15,416 nt of DNA from JBECKW01 sp040235505 (GTDB lineage: Bacteria; Desulfobacterota; Desulfobacteria; Desulfobacterales; JAFDDL01), in NCBI GenBank assembly GCA_040235505.1, contig JBECKW010000284.1, forward strand, positions 1-15,416. Reading direction: 5' to 3'. Of this stretch, positions 1 through 6,502 are shown piece after piece. Every line of letters begins with the position of its first letter. Position 1 is the stretch's first letter. Position numbers and translations under genes: made by a program. The notes below the pieces were generated by a model. It was not told the DNA's origin. It did no database searches and saw nothing but the letters and a program-made list of their open reading frames with translations.

Positions 1-837
1 CTAACTGGCCATCGACATCCAGCCGGAGTCGTCAAGCACTTGTCTGAATTCTTCGGTTGAGATCTGAATGCCTGTCCACAGAAGAAAACTCCGGCGGGCC
101 TGATGGGCCAGGGTTGAAAGCCCATCCATGAACGTTGTGTTGTTACGAAGCGCCCAGGATTCCCAGAAATTGTTCCGGCGGCCGTAGTTCATATCCACCA
201 GGAGCTTGCAGCCGGGTACCTGAAGCTTGTGAACCCGCGCATCCATTTCGGGAGATTCCTCCGGATCCGATACCGATGTGGCGTTGACCACGAGGTCGGC
301 GGCGATCGGCTCCTTTTCCAGTGTTTCCAGGGAGATCGATCGTCCGCCGATTTTTTCCACAATTCTTCCGGATTTTTCCTGATTCCTGCCGGCAATAAAA
401 ATAGTATCCGCCAGAAGCCAGTTCAGAATAAACACAACGGCCTTGGCAATGCCGCCGTTTCCGATGACCAGGGCGGTTTTTCCGGCCATCTCGAAACCGA
501 TACCACGAAGCGCATCCATGAACCCGATGGCATTGGTATTATATCCCTTGAGTTCGTCTCCATTGCGCACGATGGTATTGATGGCACCGATCATCATTGC
601 GCCTTCGGAAAACGAGTCCAGGTACGGCATCACCGCTTCCTTGTAAGGCACCGTCACATTGGCACCGGCGATATTGAGCACCCGAAGCCCCTGTACCGCT
701 TGACCGAGCTGGTCCGGAGCCACCTTGAAAGGAACGTAGGCACCTTGGATGCCGCTTCGCTTCAGTATCTCGGTATATACCGCCGGAGATTTGGAGCGAA
801 ACGCCCGCTCGTCGCTGAGAAGACAGAAAACTTTCAT
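1..837 (-). CDS. AroE-like shikimate dehydrogenase family protein, Asp-to-Asn at the catalytic site
   Basis: A 278-residue protein of normal AroE length. Shikimate dehydrogenases reduce 3-dehydroshikimate with NADPH in the cytoplasm. Seen: an SKSP substrate motif (residues 15-18), NVTVPYK with the catalytic lysine at K66, GAINT (84-88), a Gly-rich dinucleotide loop GNGGIAKA, and NATS further on. The usual G-x-NTD-G motif reads GYNTNAIG, so the catalytic aspartate position is N102; the codon is clearly AAT. This makes ordinary shikimate dehydrogenase activity doubtful and suggests a paralogue with another role or a weak enzyme. The frame stays open upstream to 1044, but that stretch overlaps the receiver gene and does not look like AroE, so I start at the ATG at 837. 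The ribosome site is weak and the gene lies 14 bases after the receiver gene, so it is probably co-transcribed with it. The stop TAG is at the very edge of the window. Confidence 0.85.
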   Translation of the reverse strand: MKVFCLLSDERAFRSKSPAVYTEILKRSGIQGAYVPFKVAPDQLGQAVQGLRVLNIAGANVTVPYKEAVMPYLDSFSEGAMMIGAINTIVRNGDELKGYNTNAIGFMDALRGIGFEMAGKTALVIGNGGIAKAVVFILNWLLADTIFIAGRNQEKSGRIVEKIGGRSISLETLEKEPIAADLVVNATSVSDPEESPEMDARVHKLQVPGCKLLVDMNYGRRNNFWESWALRNNTTFMDGLSTLAHQARRSFLLWTGIQISTEEFRQVLDDSGWMSMAS

Positions 838-851
838 GCTTTCGTTCGATT

Positions 852-1241
852 CTACATCCCGAGCAGGCCTTTGATGCTTTCGGTGATATCCGCAGCCGAG
901 GCCGGTTTCGGAAGATAATCGTCGGCTTCGGTGCTCATCCCATCGCTGTGGGAATAGCGGGTGGAGCTGACATGGGAAGCCACGGCGGTGAGCAGGACAA
1001 TGGGGATATCCGAATAATTGCTGTCGCGTTTCAGCTCGGCGCACATCTGGTATCCGTCCTTTTCCGGCATCATCACATCCAGGACAATGGCGTCCGGCGG
1101 GGATGCCTTTACTTTTTCGATCCCCTCCACACCGTTGTATGCGACTTCAACTTGGAATCCTTCTTTTTCCAGATTCGCCTGAACGATGGCAGCGAAATCC
1201 GGTTCATCATCCACGACTAGAATTCTCTTTTTCTCTGCCAT
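852..1241 (-). CDS. Single-domain response regulator (receiver domain only)
   Basis: A 129-residue protein that is only a CheY-like receiver domain, with no DNA-binding or enzyme output. Seen: the acidic pair D11-D12, phospho-acceptor D55 in the segment LDVMMP, switch Thr T85, and the conserved lysine K112 in the segment LPKP. Between T85 and K112 there are 26 residues, more than in most receivers; the extra stretch holds the run SSTRYSHSDGMSTE. The start ATG has an excellent AAAGGAGG site five bases upstream. It lies downstream of metF on the same strand across a repeat-filled 306-base spacer and is followed by the AroE-like gene. No partner kinase is adjacent on this strand. It may act through protein contacts, but the target is unknown. 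Confidence 0.92.
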   Translation of the reverse strand: MAEKKRILVVDDEPDFAAIVQANLEKEGFQVEVAYNGVEGIEKVKASPPDAIVLDVMMPEKDGYQMCAELKRDSNYSDIPIVLLTAVASHVSSTRYSHSDGMSTEADDYLPKPASAADITESIKGLLGM

Positions 1242-1298
1242 TCAGTCCTCCTTTCGGTTAAATGAAACACCCTTAAATATGAAGCATGGAGCTAAACT

Positions 1299-1539
1299 GC
1301 GAGTGCCTAGAGTGCCTAAAGTGCGCTAAAGTGCCTAGAGTTAATGTATTCTACCAATTTTATCCCCAGCGGCCCTATGATCTCTGCTATCTGCACCATA
1401 CCCTTTGCCTCATATCCTCTGCTCTCTGCTATATGCTCAAATGCCATTGCATAGAATTAAGGACAAAATAACTCATAAAACCGACAGAATACCTCAACTC
1501 TAGGCACTTTAGCGCACTTTAGGCACTCTAGGCACTTGC
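1299..1539. repeat. 241-base element with 44-base near-perfect inverted ends built of 9-base words
   Basis: The arm at 1299-1342 is the reverse complement of the arm at 1496-1539 with a single mismatch. Each arm is itself about four tandem copies of a nine-base word close to AGTGCCTAR (AGTGCCTAG, AGTGCCTAA, AGTGCGCTAA, AGTGCCTAG). Weaker pairing continues inward for about ten bases (TATTCT against AGAATA). The 153-base centre is AT-rich and contains CTCTGC, CCTTTGC and TATATGCTC words. It fills nearly all the space between the metF stop and the receiver gene start, so a transcript through it could fold into a long hairpin. No clear target-site duplication or transposase was seen. A small non-autonomous mobile element or a short-word repeat family are the main possibilities. 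Confidence 0.85.
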
Positions 1540-1547
1540 CGTTACCA

Positions 1548-2480
1548 TCACTCAACCTTCGGCCTCGGATAAAGCCCCGCCCTCTCCACGATTTCCGGAA
1601 CTTTCTCCTCCCATTCAATGGCCATCACATGGAATCCCTTGACCCCCGGAATCTCCCTGAGCCGCTGAATGGACTCCACGCAGATATCGATTCCCACCTT
1701 GGGCTGATCTTCCTTGGGTGCCGCCGCCATCCGCTGAACCACCTCATCGGGAACATCCATCCCCGGCACACGGTTTTTCATGTACTTGGCCATGCCCGCC
1801 GACTTGAGCGGGGTGACACCCGCCAGAATGAACACCTTGTCCAGAAGCCCCCGATCGCCGGCAAGTTCCATCCACTCTTTGAATTTATCAATGTTGTAGA
1901 TGCACTGGGTCTGGATGAACTCGGCACCCGCCGCGATTTTTTTTGCAAGCCGCGGGACACGGATTTCAAACGGATCGGCAAAAGGATTGGCCGCCGCCCC
2001 CACGAACATCTTCGGCGGACGCTGAATTTCATCGCCTCCCAGAAATTTTCCTTCGTCCCGCATCTGGCGGACGGTCTGGAGCAGCTGCAGGGAATCCAGA
2101 TCATGTACGTTCTGCCCCTTGGCACAGTCCCCGAAACTCTGGTGGTCTCCGGACAGGCAGAGCATGTTATGGATATCAAAAGAGGCCGCCCCCAGAATAT
2201 CACTCTGGATGGCGATCCGGTTCCGGTCCCGGGTGACCATCTGTAGCACCGGATCAAGCCCCATGAGCTTCAACCGGATACACGCCGCCAGGCTGCACAA
2301 GCGGGTCATGGAAGTCTGGTTGTCCGTGATGTTGATGGCATCCACGTAATCCTTGATGAGATTTGCCTTCTCCGTAATGACATCGGGGTCACTGCCCCGG
2401 GGGGGTCCGCATTCGGAGGTGACCGCCAGATGCCCCGCCCTTAATACCTTTTCCAGTCTGCTCGGTGTGTTTGCACTCAT
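1548..2480 (-). CDS. metF: Methylenetetrahydrofolate reductase MetF (MetVF type)
   Basis: A 310-residue TIM-barrel flavoprotein family member that reduces methylene-tetrahydrofolate to methyl-tetrahydrofolate, in the methyl branch of the Wood-Ljungdahl pathway or in methionine synthesis. Seen: the N-terminal SECGPPRG segment, matching the E-x-x-PPRG motif with the catalytic glutamate, ITDNQ near residue 50, the segment LSGDHQ, FVGAAANPF and FIQTQCIYN in mid-protein, and AGVTPLKS towards the C-terminus. The last two are typical of the compact bacterial and archaeal MetF proteins that lack a regulatory domain. The start ATG overlaps the metV stop as ATGA, and a GGAGG lies upstream inside metV, so translation is coupled. 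Together with MetV it should form the two-subunit MetVF enzyme; in acetogens this can associate with heterodisulfide-reductase-like subunits, none of which are in this window. Confidence 0.93.
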   Translation of the reverse strand: MSANTPSRLEKVLRAGHLAVTSECGPPRGSDPDVITEKANLIKDYVDAINITDNQTSMTRLCSLAACIRLKLMGLDPVLQMVTRDRNRIAIQSDILGAASFDIHNMLCLSGDHQSFGDCAKGQNVHDLDSLQLLQTVRQMRDEGKFLGGDEIQRPPKMFVGAAANPFADPFEIRVPRLAKKIAAGAEFIQTQCIYNIDKFKEWMELAGDRGLLDKVFILAGVTPLKSAGMAKYMKNRVPGMDVPDEVVQRMAAAPKEDQPKVGIDICVESIQRLREIPGVKGFHVMAIEWEEKVPEIVERAGLYPRPKVE

Positions 2481-3145
2481 TCCTGAACGTCCTCCCTCAC
2501 CACTTTCCTCGGTCCTCCTGCCCTGTCCGTGGACCAGTCCTTGATGGGAATCAGTGTTTCGTAGTCCTCCATTCGCCCAAGCGCCTTGAGCCGATCGATG
2601 ATGAGCTGCCAGGCGCAGTCGATCTCCTTGTTGATTTCGCAGCTTCCCCGGGTCGACCCGCCGCAGGGCCCGTTCAGCAGGCGCTTCGCGCATCGGGAAA
2701 CGGGGCAGATACCGCCGGTATACGCTAGAATGCACTGACCGCACCCCTGACATCGCTCCGTCCACAGCCCCCGGTGTTCCGCGCCGCCCATGAAACAGGT
2801 GTTGACCCCGGGATACACCGCCAGGTTGTGGTAGTGTTCGGCGGTGAACTGAACCCCGACCCCGCAGGCAAGAGACACGATGGCATCATAATCACCCGCT
2901 ATGTCCCGAATCTCATCCAGATATTCCCGGTCGCACTGGCGCTCCAGGGTTCTTTCCTCAATCGTCCTTTCCTCCCCCCGGTTCAGGAAATACATCCTGA
3001 GCGCCGATGCCAGAATGCCCACTTCCTTTTTGCCGCCTGCTTCGCACACGGTTACGCATTCGTTACATCCCAGAATCAGGATGCGTTTCTTGTCCCGGAT
3101 CTGATGGATAATCTCTTCGACCGGCTTCTTGTCTGCGACAATCAT
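2477..3145 (-). CDS. metV: MetV, iron-sulfur partner subunit of methylenetetrahydrofolate reductase
   Basis: A 222-residue protein of the MTHFR C-terminal (MetV) family. Seen: an N-terminal cysteine motif CNECVTVC in a Rossmann-like segment (ILILGCNECVTVCEAGG), a central SLACGVGVQ segment, a second cluster with CQGCGQC, then GGICPVSRC, and a LNGPCGG-x7-C motif before a helical tail. These cysteines fit [4Fe-4S] and possibly zinc binding, and family members pass electrons to the flavin of MetF. An upstream in-frame GTG at 3154 is possible, but I prefer the ATG at 3145 because the string AGAGGTG then sits as a ribosome site about six bases away. The gene ends in an ATGA overlap with metF. Its promoter and a long leader appear to lie at 3146-3391. 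Confidence 0.9.
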   Translation of the reverse strand: MIVADKKPVEEIIHQIRDKKRILILGCNECVTVCEAGGKKEVGILASALRMYFLNRGEERTIEERTLERQCDREYLDEIRDIAGDYDAIVSLACGVGVQFTAEHYHNLAVYPGVNTCFMGGAEHRGLWTERCQGCGQCILAYTGGICPVSRCAKRLLNGPCGGSTRGSCEINKEIDCAWQLIIDRLKALGRMEDYETLIPIKDWSTDRAGGPRKVVREDVQE

Positions 3146-3221
3146 GGGAAACACCTCTCAAGGTTAAAGATGGGCTGACACTTTGTTGGATCTGCATCAA
3201 ATTCGTATATGGACGACGCCC

Positions 3222-3249
3222 AAAAAGCGTTGGTCAGTAACAGACCAAA
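3222..3249 (-). terminator. Terminator-like hairpin in the metV leader (possible attenuator)
   Basis: Read on the minus strand, TTGGTC, a seven-base loop and GACCAA form a perfect six-pair stem (arms 3243-3248 and 3230-3235). It is followed by CGC and then five T. It lies about 80 bases before the metV start, inside the inferred transcript. Farther upstream in the same leader TCAGCAG and CTGCTGA can pair around a 22-base loop. The stem is short, so this is a candidate only. Confidence 0.35.
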
Positions 3250-3335
3250 GGGTGCGCTGGTTTGTCTAGGCAAAATGCGACGCGTGAGGTTCTCAGCAGG
3301 GTCGCCAACGATGTTGCTGCACTGCTGATAATTTT

Positions 3336-3350
3336 ATGAATGACATTCAT
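3336..3350. promoter_or_regulatory. Perfect 15-base palindrome, candidate operator for metVF
   Basis: ATGAATG-A-CATTCAT has two perfect seven-base arms around one central base. It starts a few bases downstream of the start site predicted from the minus-strand promoter at 3363-3391, a position where a bound repressor would block transcription. It also lies about 85 bases upstream of the histidine kinase gene on the other strand, so it could serve both. The cognate regulator is not known. Confidence 0.45.
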
Positions 3351-3362
3351 TTCTTGTATAAA

Positions 3363-3391
3363 ACAATATTAGACATTATTTATTTAGTCAA
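3363..3391 (-). promoter_or_regulatory. metV: Sigma70-like promoter for metVF
   Basis: On the minus strand, TTGACT (3391-3386) and TATTGT (3368-3363) are separated by exactly 17 bases in AT-rich DNA. Five of six and four of six bases match the consensus. The predicted start is near 3356, which gives a leader of about 210 bases before metV. Confidence 0.5.
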
Positions 3392-3431
3392 GTAAAATAT
3401 AACCAAACCGAATGCTGGAGGATTCCCCGAC

Positions 3432-4988
3432 ATGACCATCGAAGAAGCCTCATCTATCATCAACATCGCCATTGTCGGAGGCGGGGAGTTGTGCCGCGAA
3501 ATCCTGGAAAAGACCGTATTCAGCCCCTCGGGAGAAGGCGTCAGCGCCCCGATTCTGGCAGTGGCCGATCCGGATCCCGCCTCACCGGGCATACTGATGG
3601 CGAAAGAACTCAAAATCCTGACACTTGCGGACTATCACGATCTGTACGATCCGCGCCATCATATCCATCTCATCATCATCCTCACCCCCGATGCACGGAT
3701 TTTCTACGACATTCTGGCAACCCGGCCCACCCGGATCCGACTGCTTTCCTATAATGTCTTCAGCCTGTTCTGGCAGGCCATCGGCCGGGAGGAGCGCGAA
3801 CTCCGGGAACAGAAAATGGCCATGGAGACCATCGTGAACGGGATTCGCGATTTCATCCTGGTCCTGTCACCGGAAATGGAAATCCTGGAGGCCAACGAAT
3901 CGTTTCTGGAGAAAATGGGACACCGTCACGAAAATGTCATCGGGAAAAGATGCTATGAAGTCTTCCGAAAGTTCAATCGTCCCTGTTCCGACACTCTGAA
4001 CCCCTGCCCGCTGGTGGAAGTTATCTCCCTTCACGGACCGGTTCACCAGATCCATCGCTATCAGCGGGAAGGCGGCGGCGTTCGATATTTCGAGGTCAAT
4101 GTATATCCCATCTGGGAAAAGGGGGGCAAAATCTCCCGGTATATCTACATCAGCCACGACATCACCGAAAGAAAAAAACAGGAGGAGGAACTGACCCACC
4201 GCCTCGAAGAAATGGTGGAACAAAGAACGCGCGAACTGGAAGAGACCCACGCCAAACTTCTTCACAAGGACAAAATGGCGTCCCTGGGAAAGCTCTCCGC
4301 CTCGGTGGTGCACGAGATCAACAACCCCATTGCCGGCATCCTCAATCTCTCGATCCTGGGGAAGCGGATGCTCGGCGACGATGAATGGTGCGAGGAGGAA
4401 CGGGGAACTCTGGTGCAGTACCTGGGCCTGATTGAAACCGAAACCCGCAGAATCAGCCGGATCATATCCAACCTCCTGGCCTTTTCGCGCCAGTCGAAAC
4501 TGGAAGTCAACCGGATCGACCTCAACCGGCTGATCGAGAGGACTTTGATGATTCATGCGAATCTTCTGAAACTCGGGAATATCAAAATCCATACCGAATT
4601 CGATGACACCCTGCCGAACATCACCGGCTCCGGCGACCAGCTTCAACAGGTTTTCATGAATTTCATCTCCAATGCCGCCGAAGCCATGGAAACAAATGGT
4701 GGCGGCACACTCACTATCTCCACACATCACCACCTCAAGGAAAACCAGATCTCCATTCTGATCGAAGACACCGGCATCGGGGTCCCCTCCCGGGATATTC
4801 CCAGGCTTTTCGAGCCGTTTTTCACCACCAAAAAAGAGGGAAAAGGCGTCGGTCTCGGCCTGTCGGTTGCCTACGGCATCGTCCAGGACCACGGCGGCAC
4901 CATTGAAGTGACCTCCACCGTCAACAAAGGCACACGATTCAGATTGGTGTTTCCCCTGAAACCGGAGACTGAAAATCAAAGTGCCTGA
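3432..4988 (+). CDS. PAS-domain sensor histidine kinase with Rossmann-like N-terminus
   Basis: A 518-residue kinase with no predicted membrane segment, so probably cytoplasmic. Residues 10-115 look like a dinucleotide-binding fold: a hydrophobic strand and GGGELC loop (16-21), a second strand ending in D46, and a later hydrophobic strand LIIILTPD. Residues about 136-245 form a PAS domain ending in SHDITERK, with three cysteines at C174, C185 and C192. A charged coiled coil (about 246-285) leads to the HisKA helix with phospho-acceptor H294 in VVHEINNP. The ATPase domain shows the N box at N414, DTGIG at 446-450, FEPFFTTK and a GVGLGLS lid. The start has GGAGG about nine bases upstream. The next gene encodes a matching NtrC-type regulator, so these are probably partners although 170 bases apart. 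The signal is unknown; redox, metal or a nucleotide are possible from the N-terminal domains. Confidence 0.93.
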   Translation: MTIEEASSIINIAIVGGGELCREILEKTVFSPSGEGVSAPILAVADPDPASPGILMAKELKILTLADYHDLYDPRHHIHLIIILTPDARIFYDILATRPTRIRLLSYNVFSLFWQAIGREERELREQKMAMETIVNGIRDFILVLSPEMEILEANESFLEKMGHRHENVIGKRCYEVFRKFNRPCSDTLNPCPLVEVISLHGPVHQIHRYQREGGGVRYFEVNVYPIWEKGGKISRYIYISHDITERKKQEEELTHRLEEMVEQRTRELEETHAKLLHKDKMASLGKLSASVVHEINNPIAGILNLSILGKRMLGDDEWCEEERGTLVQYLGLIETETRRISRIISNLLAFSRQSKLEVNRIDLNRLIERTLMIHANLLKLGNIKIHTEFDDTLPNITGSGDQLQQVFMNFISNAAEAMETNGGGTLTISTHHHLKENQISILIEDTGIGVPSRDIPRLFEPFFTTKKEGKGVGLGLSVAYGIVQDHGGTIEVTSTVNKGTRFRLVFPLKPETENQSA

Positions 4989-5040
4989 GCCGCCTGAGGC
5001 GGAAGGCACAAAGGCACAGAGGGACAAAGGCACAAAGTTA
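4981..5040. repeat. GGCAC-word repeat with hairpin overlapping the kinase stop codon
   Basis: Bases 4981-5009 fold as GTGCCT / AGGCAC enclosing CCGCCT / AGGCGG with a one-base loop and a small asymmetric bulge. The words GGCACAAA, GGCACAGA, GGGACAAA and GGCACAAA then follow to 5040. The last codons of the kinase (Ser-Ala-stop) lie inside the first arm. This is a short-word intergenic repeat in the same style as those at 1299-1539 and 10169-10251. There is no T run immediately after the hairpin. Confidence 0.7.
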
Positions 5041-5104
5041 TTATAAAGCACGCTCTCGGACAGCGTCTGTATTTCTGATAAAGGTCTAAGAACTTGTTGC
5101 TGTC

Positions 5105-5143
5105 AGCTATGAGCTAAAAGCTATGAGCTACCGCCTTTGGCGG
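5105..5143 (+). repeat. Direct 12-base repeat plus CCGCC-TTT-GGCGG hairpin before the regulator gene
   Basis: The 12-base string AGCTATGAGCTA occurs at 5105-5116 and again at 5119-5130. It is followed directly by a perfect five-pair hairpin CCGCC-TTT-GGCGG at 5131-5143. The hairpin ends five bases before the GGGAGG ribosome site of the regulator gene, so it could influence translation. The hairpin core resembles the one at 4991-5003. Confidence 0.6.
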
Positions 5144-5158
5144 ATTTGGGAGGTATCC

Positions 5159-6502
5159 ATGGGCAAGGCAAACATTCTGATCGTTGATGATGAGCTGATT
5201 ATTCGTGAATCGCTTTCCGGGTGGCTGAAACGTGACGGACACATGGTTCAAACCGCGGCCGGCGGCGAAGAGGCCCTTTCCATGGCCCAAAAAAATCACT
5301 TCGACATCATGCTGGTGGACATTAAAATGGAAGGCATCAGCGGACTGGATGTGCTCAAGCAGGTCCGGGAAACGGACAGCGATACGGCGGTGGTCATGAT
5401 CACGGCCTACGGATCCATTTCAACAGCCATCGATGCCATGAAAAACGGGGCCACGGATTACCTGTTAAAGCCCTTCGACCCCAATGAGCTGGGGGTTATT
5501 GTCGAAAAAATCACGACCCGCCAGGCAGAAATCCGGGAAAGCCAGTACTTGAAGGCCCGGCACCAGGACCGGGTGCGGTTCGAAAGCCTCATCGGCCAGT
5601 CGGCATCCATGCAGGCGGTGTTCGATCTTATCTGTTCTGTGGCGCCCCAGGATTCCACCGTGCTCATCACCGGGGAGACCGGCACCGGGAAGGGCCTTGC
5701 CGCCAAGGCCATTCACACCCAGAGCCGGAGAGCCGGGGGACCCTTTGTAACGGTCAACTGCGGAGCCATGCCCGAGCATCTGATGGAAACGGAGCTATTC
5801 GGATATCAGCGGGGAGCGTTCACGGATGCCAAGGAAACCAAGAAGGGCCGTCTGGAACTGGCCCACGGCGGCACCCTGTTTCTGGATGAGATCGGCGAGA
5901 TCGGCATGCGCATGCAGATAGATCTTCTTCGGGTGCTCGAGGACGGCGTCTTTTACCGGGTTGGTGGCACTCAGCCGCTGCAGGCCGATTTCCGGGTGGT
6001 GGCCGCCACCAACCGCAACCTGGAGACAGCAATCCGGGAAGGTACTTTCCGGCAGGATCTTTTTTACCGGCTCAACGTCATCACCTTCGAAATGCCGCCT
6101 CTTCGGCAGAGAAAGGACGATATACCCCTTCTTGCGGAACATTTTCTATACCGGTTTTCACAGGAGACCAACAAACCCGTTGAAAAAATCAGCCGGGAGG
6201 CGTTGGATGAAATGATGCTCTATGAATGGCCCGGGAACGTTCGGGAGCTTGAAAACGCCGTGGAACGGGCCGTGGTGATCTGCCCGGGCAGAGTGATCGA
6301 TCCGAAGTACCTGCCCATCCTCTGCACGCCGTTCCAGCCAATGCCCGCCACCGGCTCCCTCAGGGAGATGGAAAAAATTTATATTCTTCAGGTTCTCGAA
6401 CAAAACCACTGGAATATCTCCCGGTGTGCAAAAATTCTGGGTATCGACCGTTCGACCCTTTACAGCAAGATAACCCGATATGGCATCCGGAATTCTCATT
6501 GA
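5159..6502 (+). CDS. NtrC-family sigma54-dependent response regulator
   Basis: A 447-residue three-domain activator. The receiver domain (1-120) has D10-D11, phospho-acceptor D54, T82 and K104. The AAA+ domain (about 140-370) has Walker A GETGTGKG, Walker B GTLFLDEIGE and the arginine-finger segment FRQDLFYRLNV. A Fis-type helix-turn-helix lies at the C-terminus (about 400-445, NISRCAKILGIDRSTLY). The sigma54-contact loop reads GAFTDA at 219-224 instead of the usual GAFTGA. The frame is open 12 codons further up, but the ATG at 5159 has a GGGAGG five bases away and starts exactly where receiver domains begin, so I chose it. It should activate sigma54 promoters after phosphorylation, most likely by the upstream kinase. 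The stop codon overlaps the start of the archaemetzincin gene. Its target genes are not shown by the sequence; I found no convincing -24/-12 element in the spacers. Confidence 0.94.
   Translation: MGKANILIVDDELIIRESLSGWLKRDGHMVQTAAGGEEALSMAQKNHFDIMLVDIKMEGISGLDVLKQVRETDSDTAVVMITAYGSISTAIDAMKNGATDYLLKPFDPNELGVIVEKITTRQAEIRESQYLKARHQDRVRFESLIGQSASMQAVFDLICSVAPQDSTVLITGETGTGKGLAAKAIHTQSRRAGGPFVTVNCGAMPEHLMETELFGYQRGAFTDAKETKKGRLELAHGGTLFLDEIGEIGMRMQIDLLRVLEDGVFYRVGGTQPLQADFRVVAATNRNLETAIREGTFRQDLFYRLNVITFEMPPLRQRKDDIPLLAEHFLYRFSQETNKPVEKISREALDEMMLYEWPGNVRELENAVERAVVICPGRVIDPKYLPILCTPFQPMPATGSLREMEKIYILQVLEQNHWNISRCAKILGIDRSTLYSKITRYGIRNSH

Noticed and set aside
1..1044. Longer form of the AroE-like protein reaching to 1044
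   Set aside because: The extra 69 residues lie on top of the receiver gene in another frame and do not resemble any AroE N-terminus; the ATG at 837 fits the family start.
1286..1471. A 61-codon open frame on the plus strand
   Set aside because: It is made of the left inverted arm and the repeat-rich loop, has a Cys-rich random composition and no convincing ribosome site.
1299..1539. CRISPR-like array
   Set aside because: The repeated words are nine bases long and contiguous without unique spacers, and no cas genes are near.
3867..5051. A 394-codon open frame antisense to the histidine kinase
   Set aside because: It mirrors the kinase codon pattern and encodes no recognisable domain; the sense frame has all kinase motifs.
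6424..6498. Earlier ATG for the archaemetzincin at 6424
   Set aside because: The added 25 residues overlap the helix-turn-helix of the regulator and are unlike the family N-terminus, which begins near EILISPIG.
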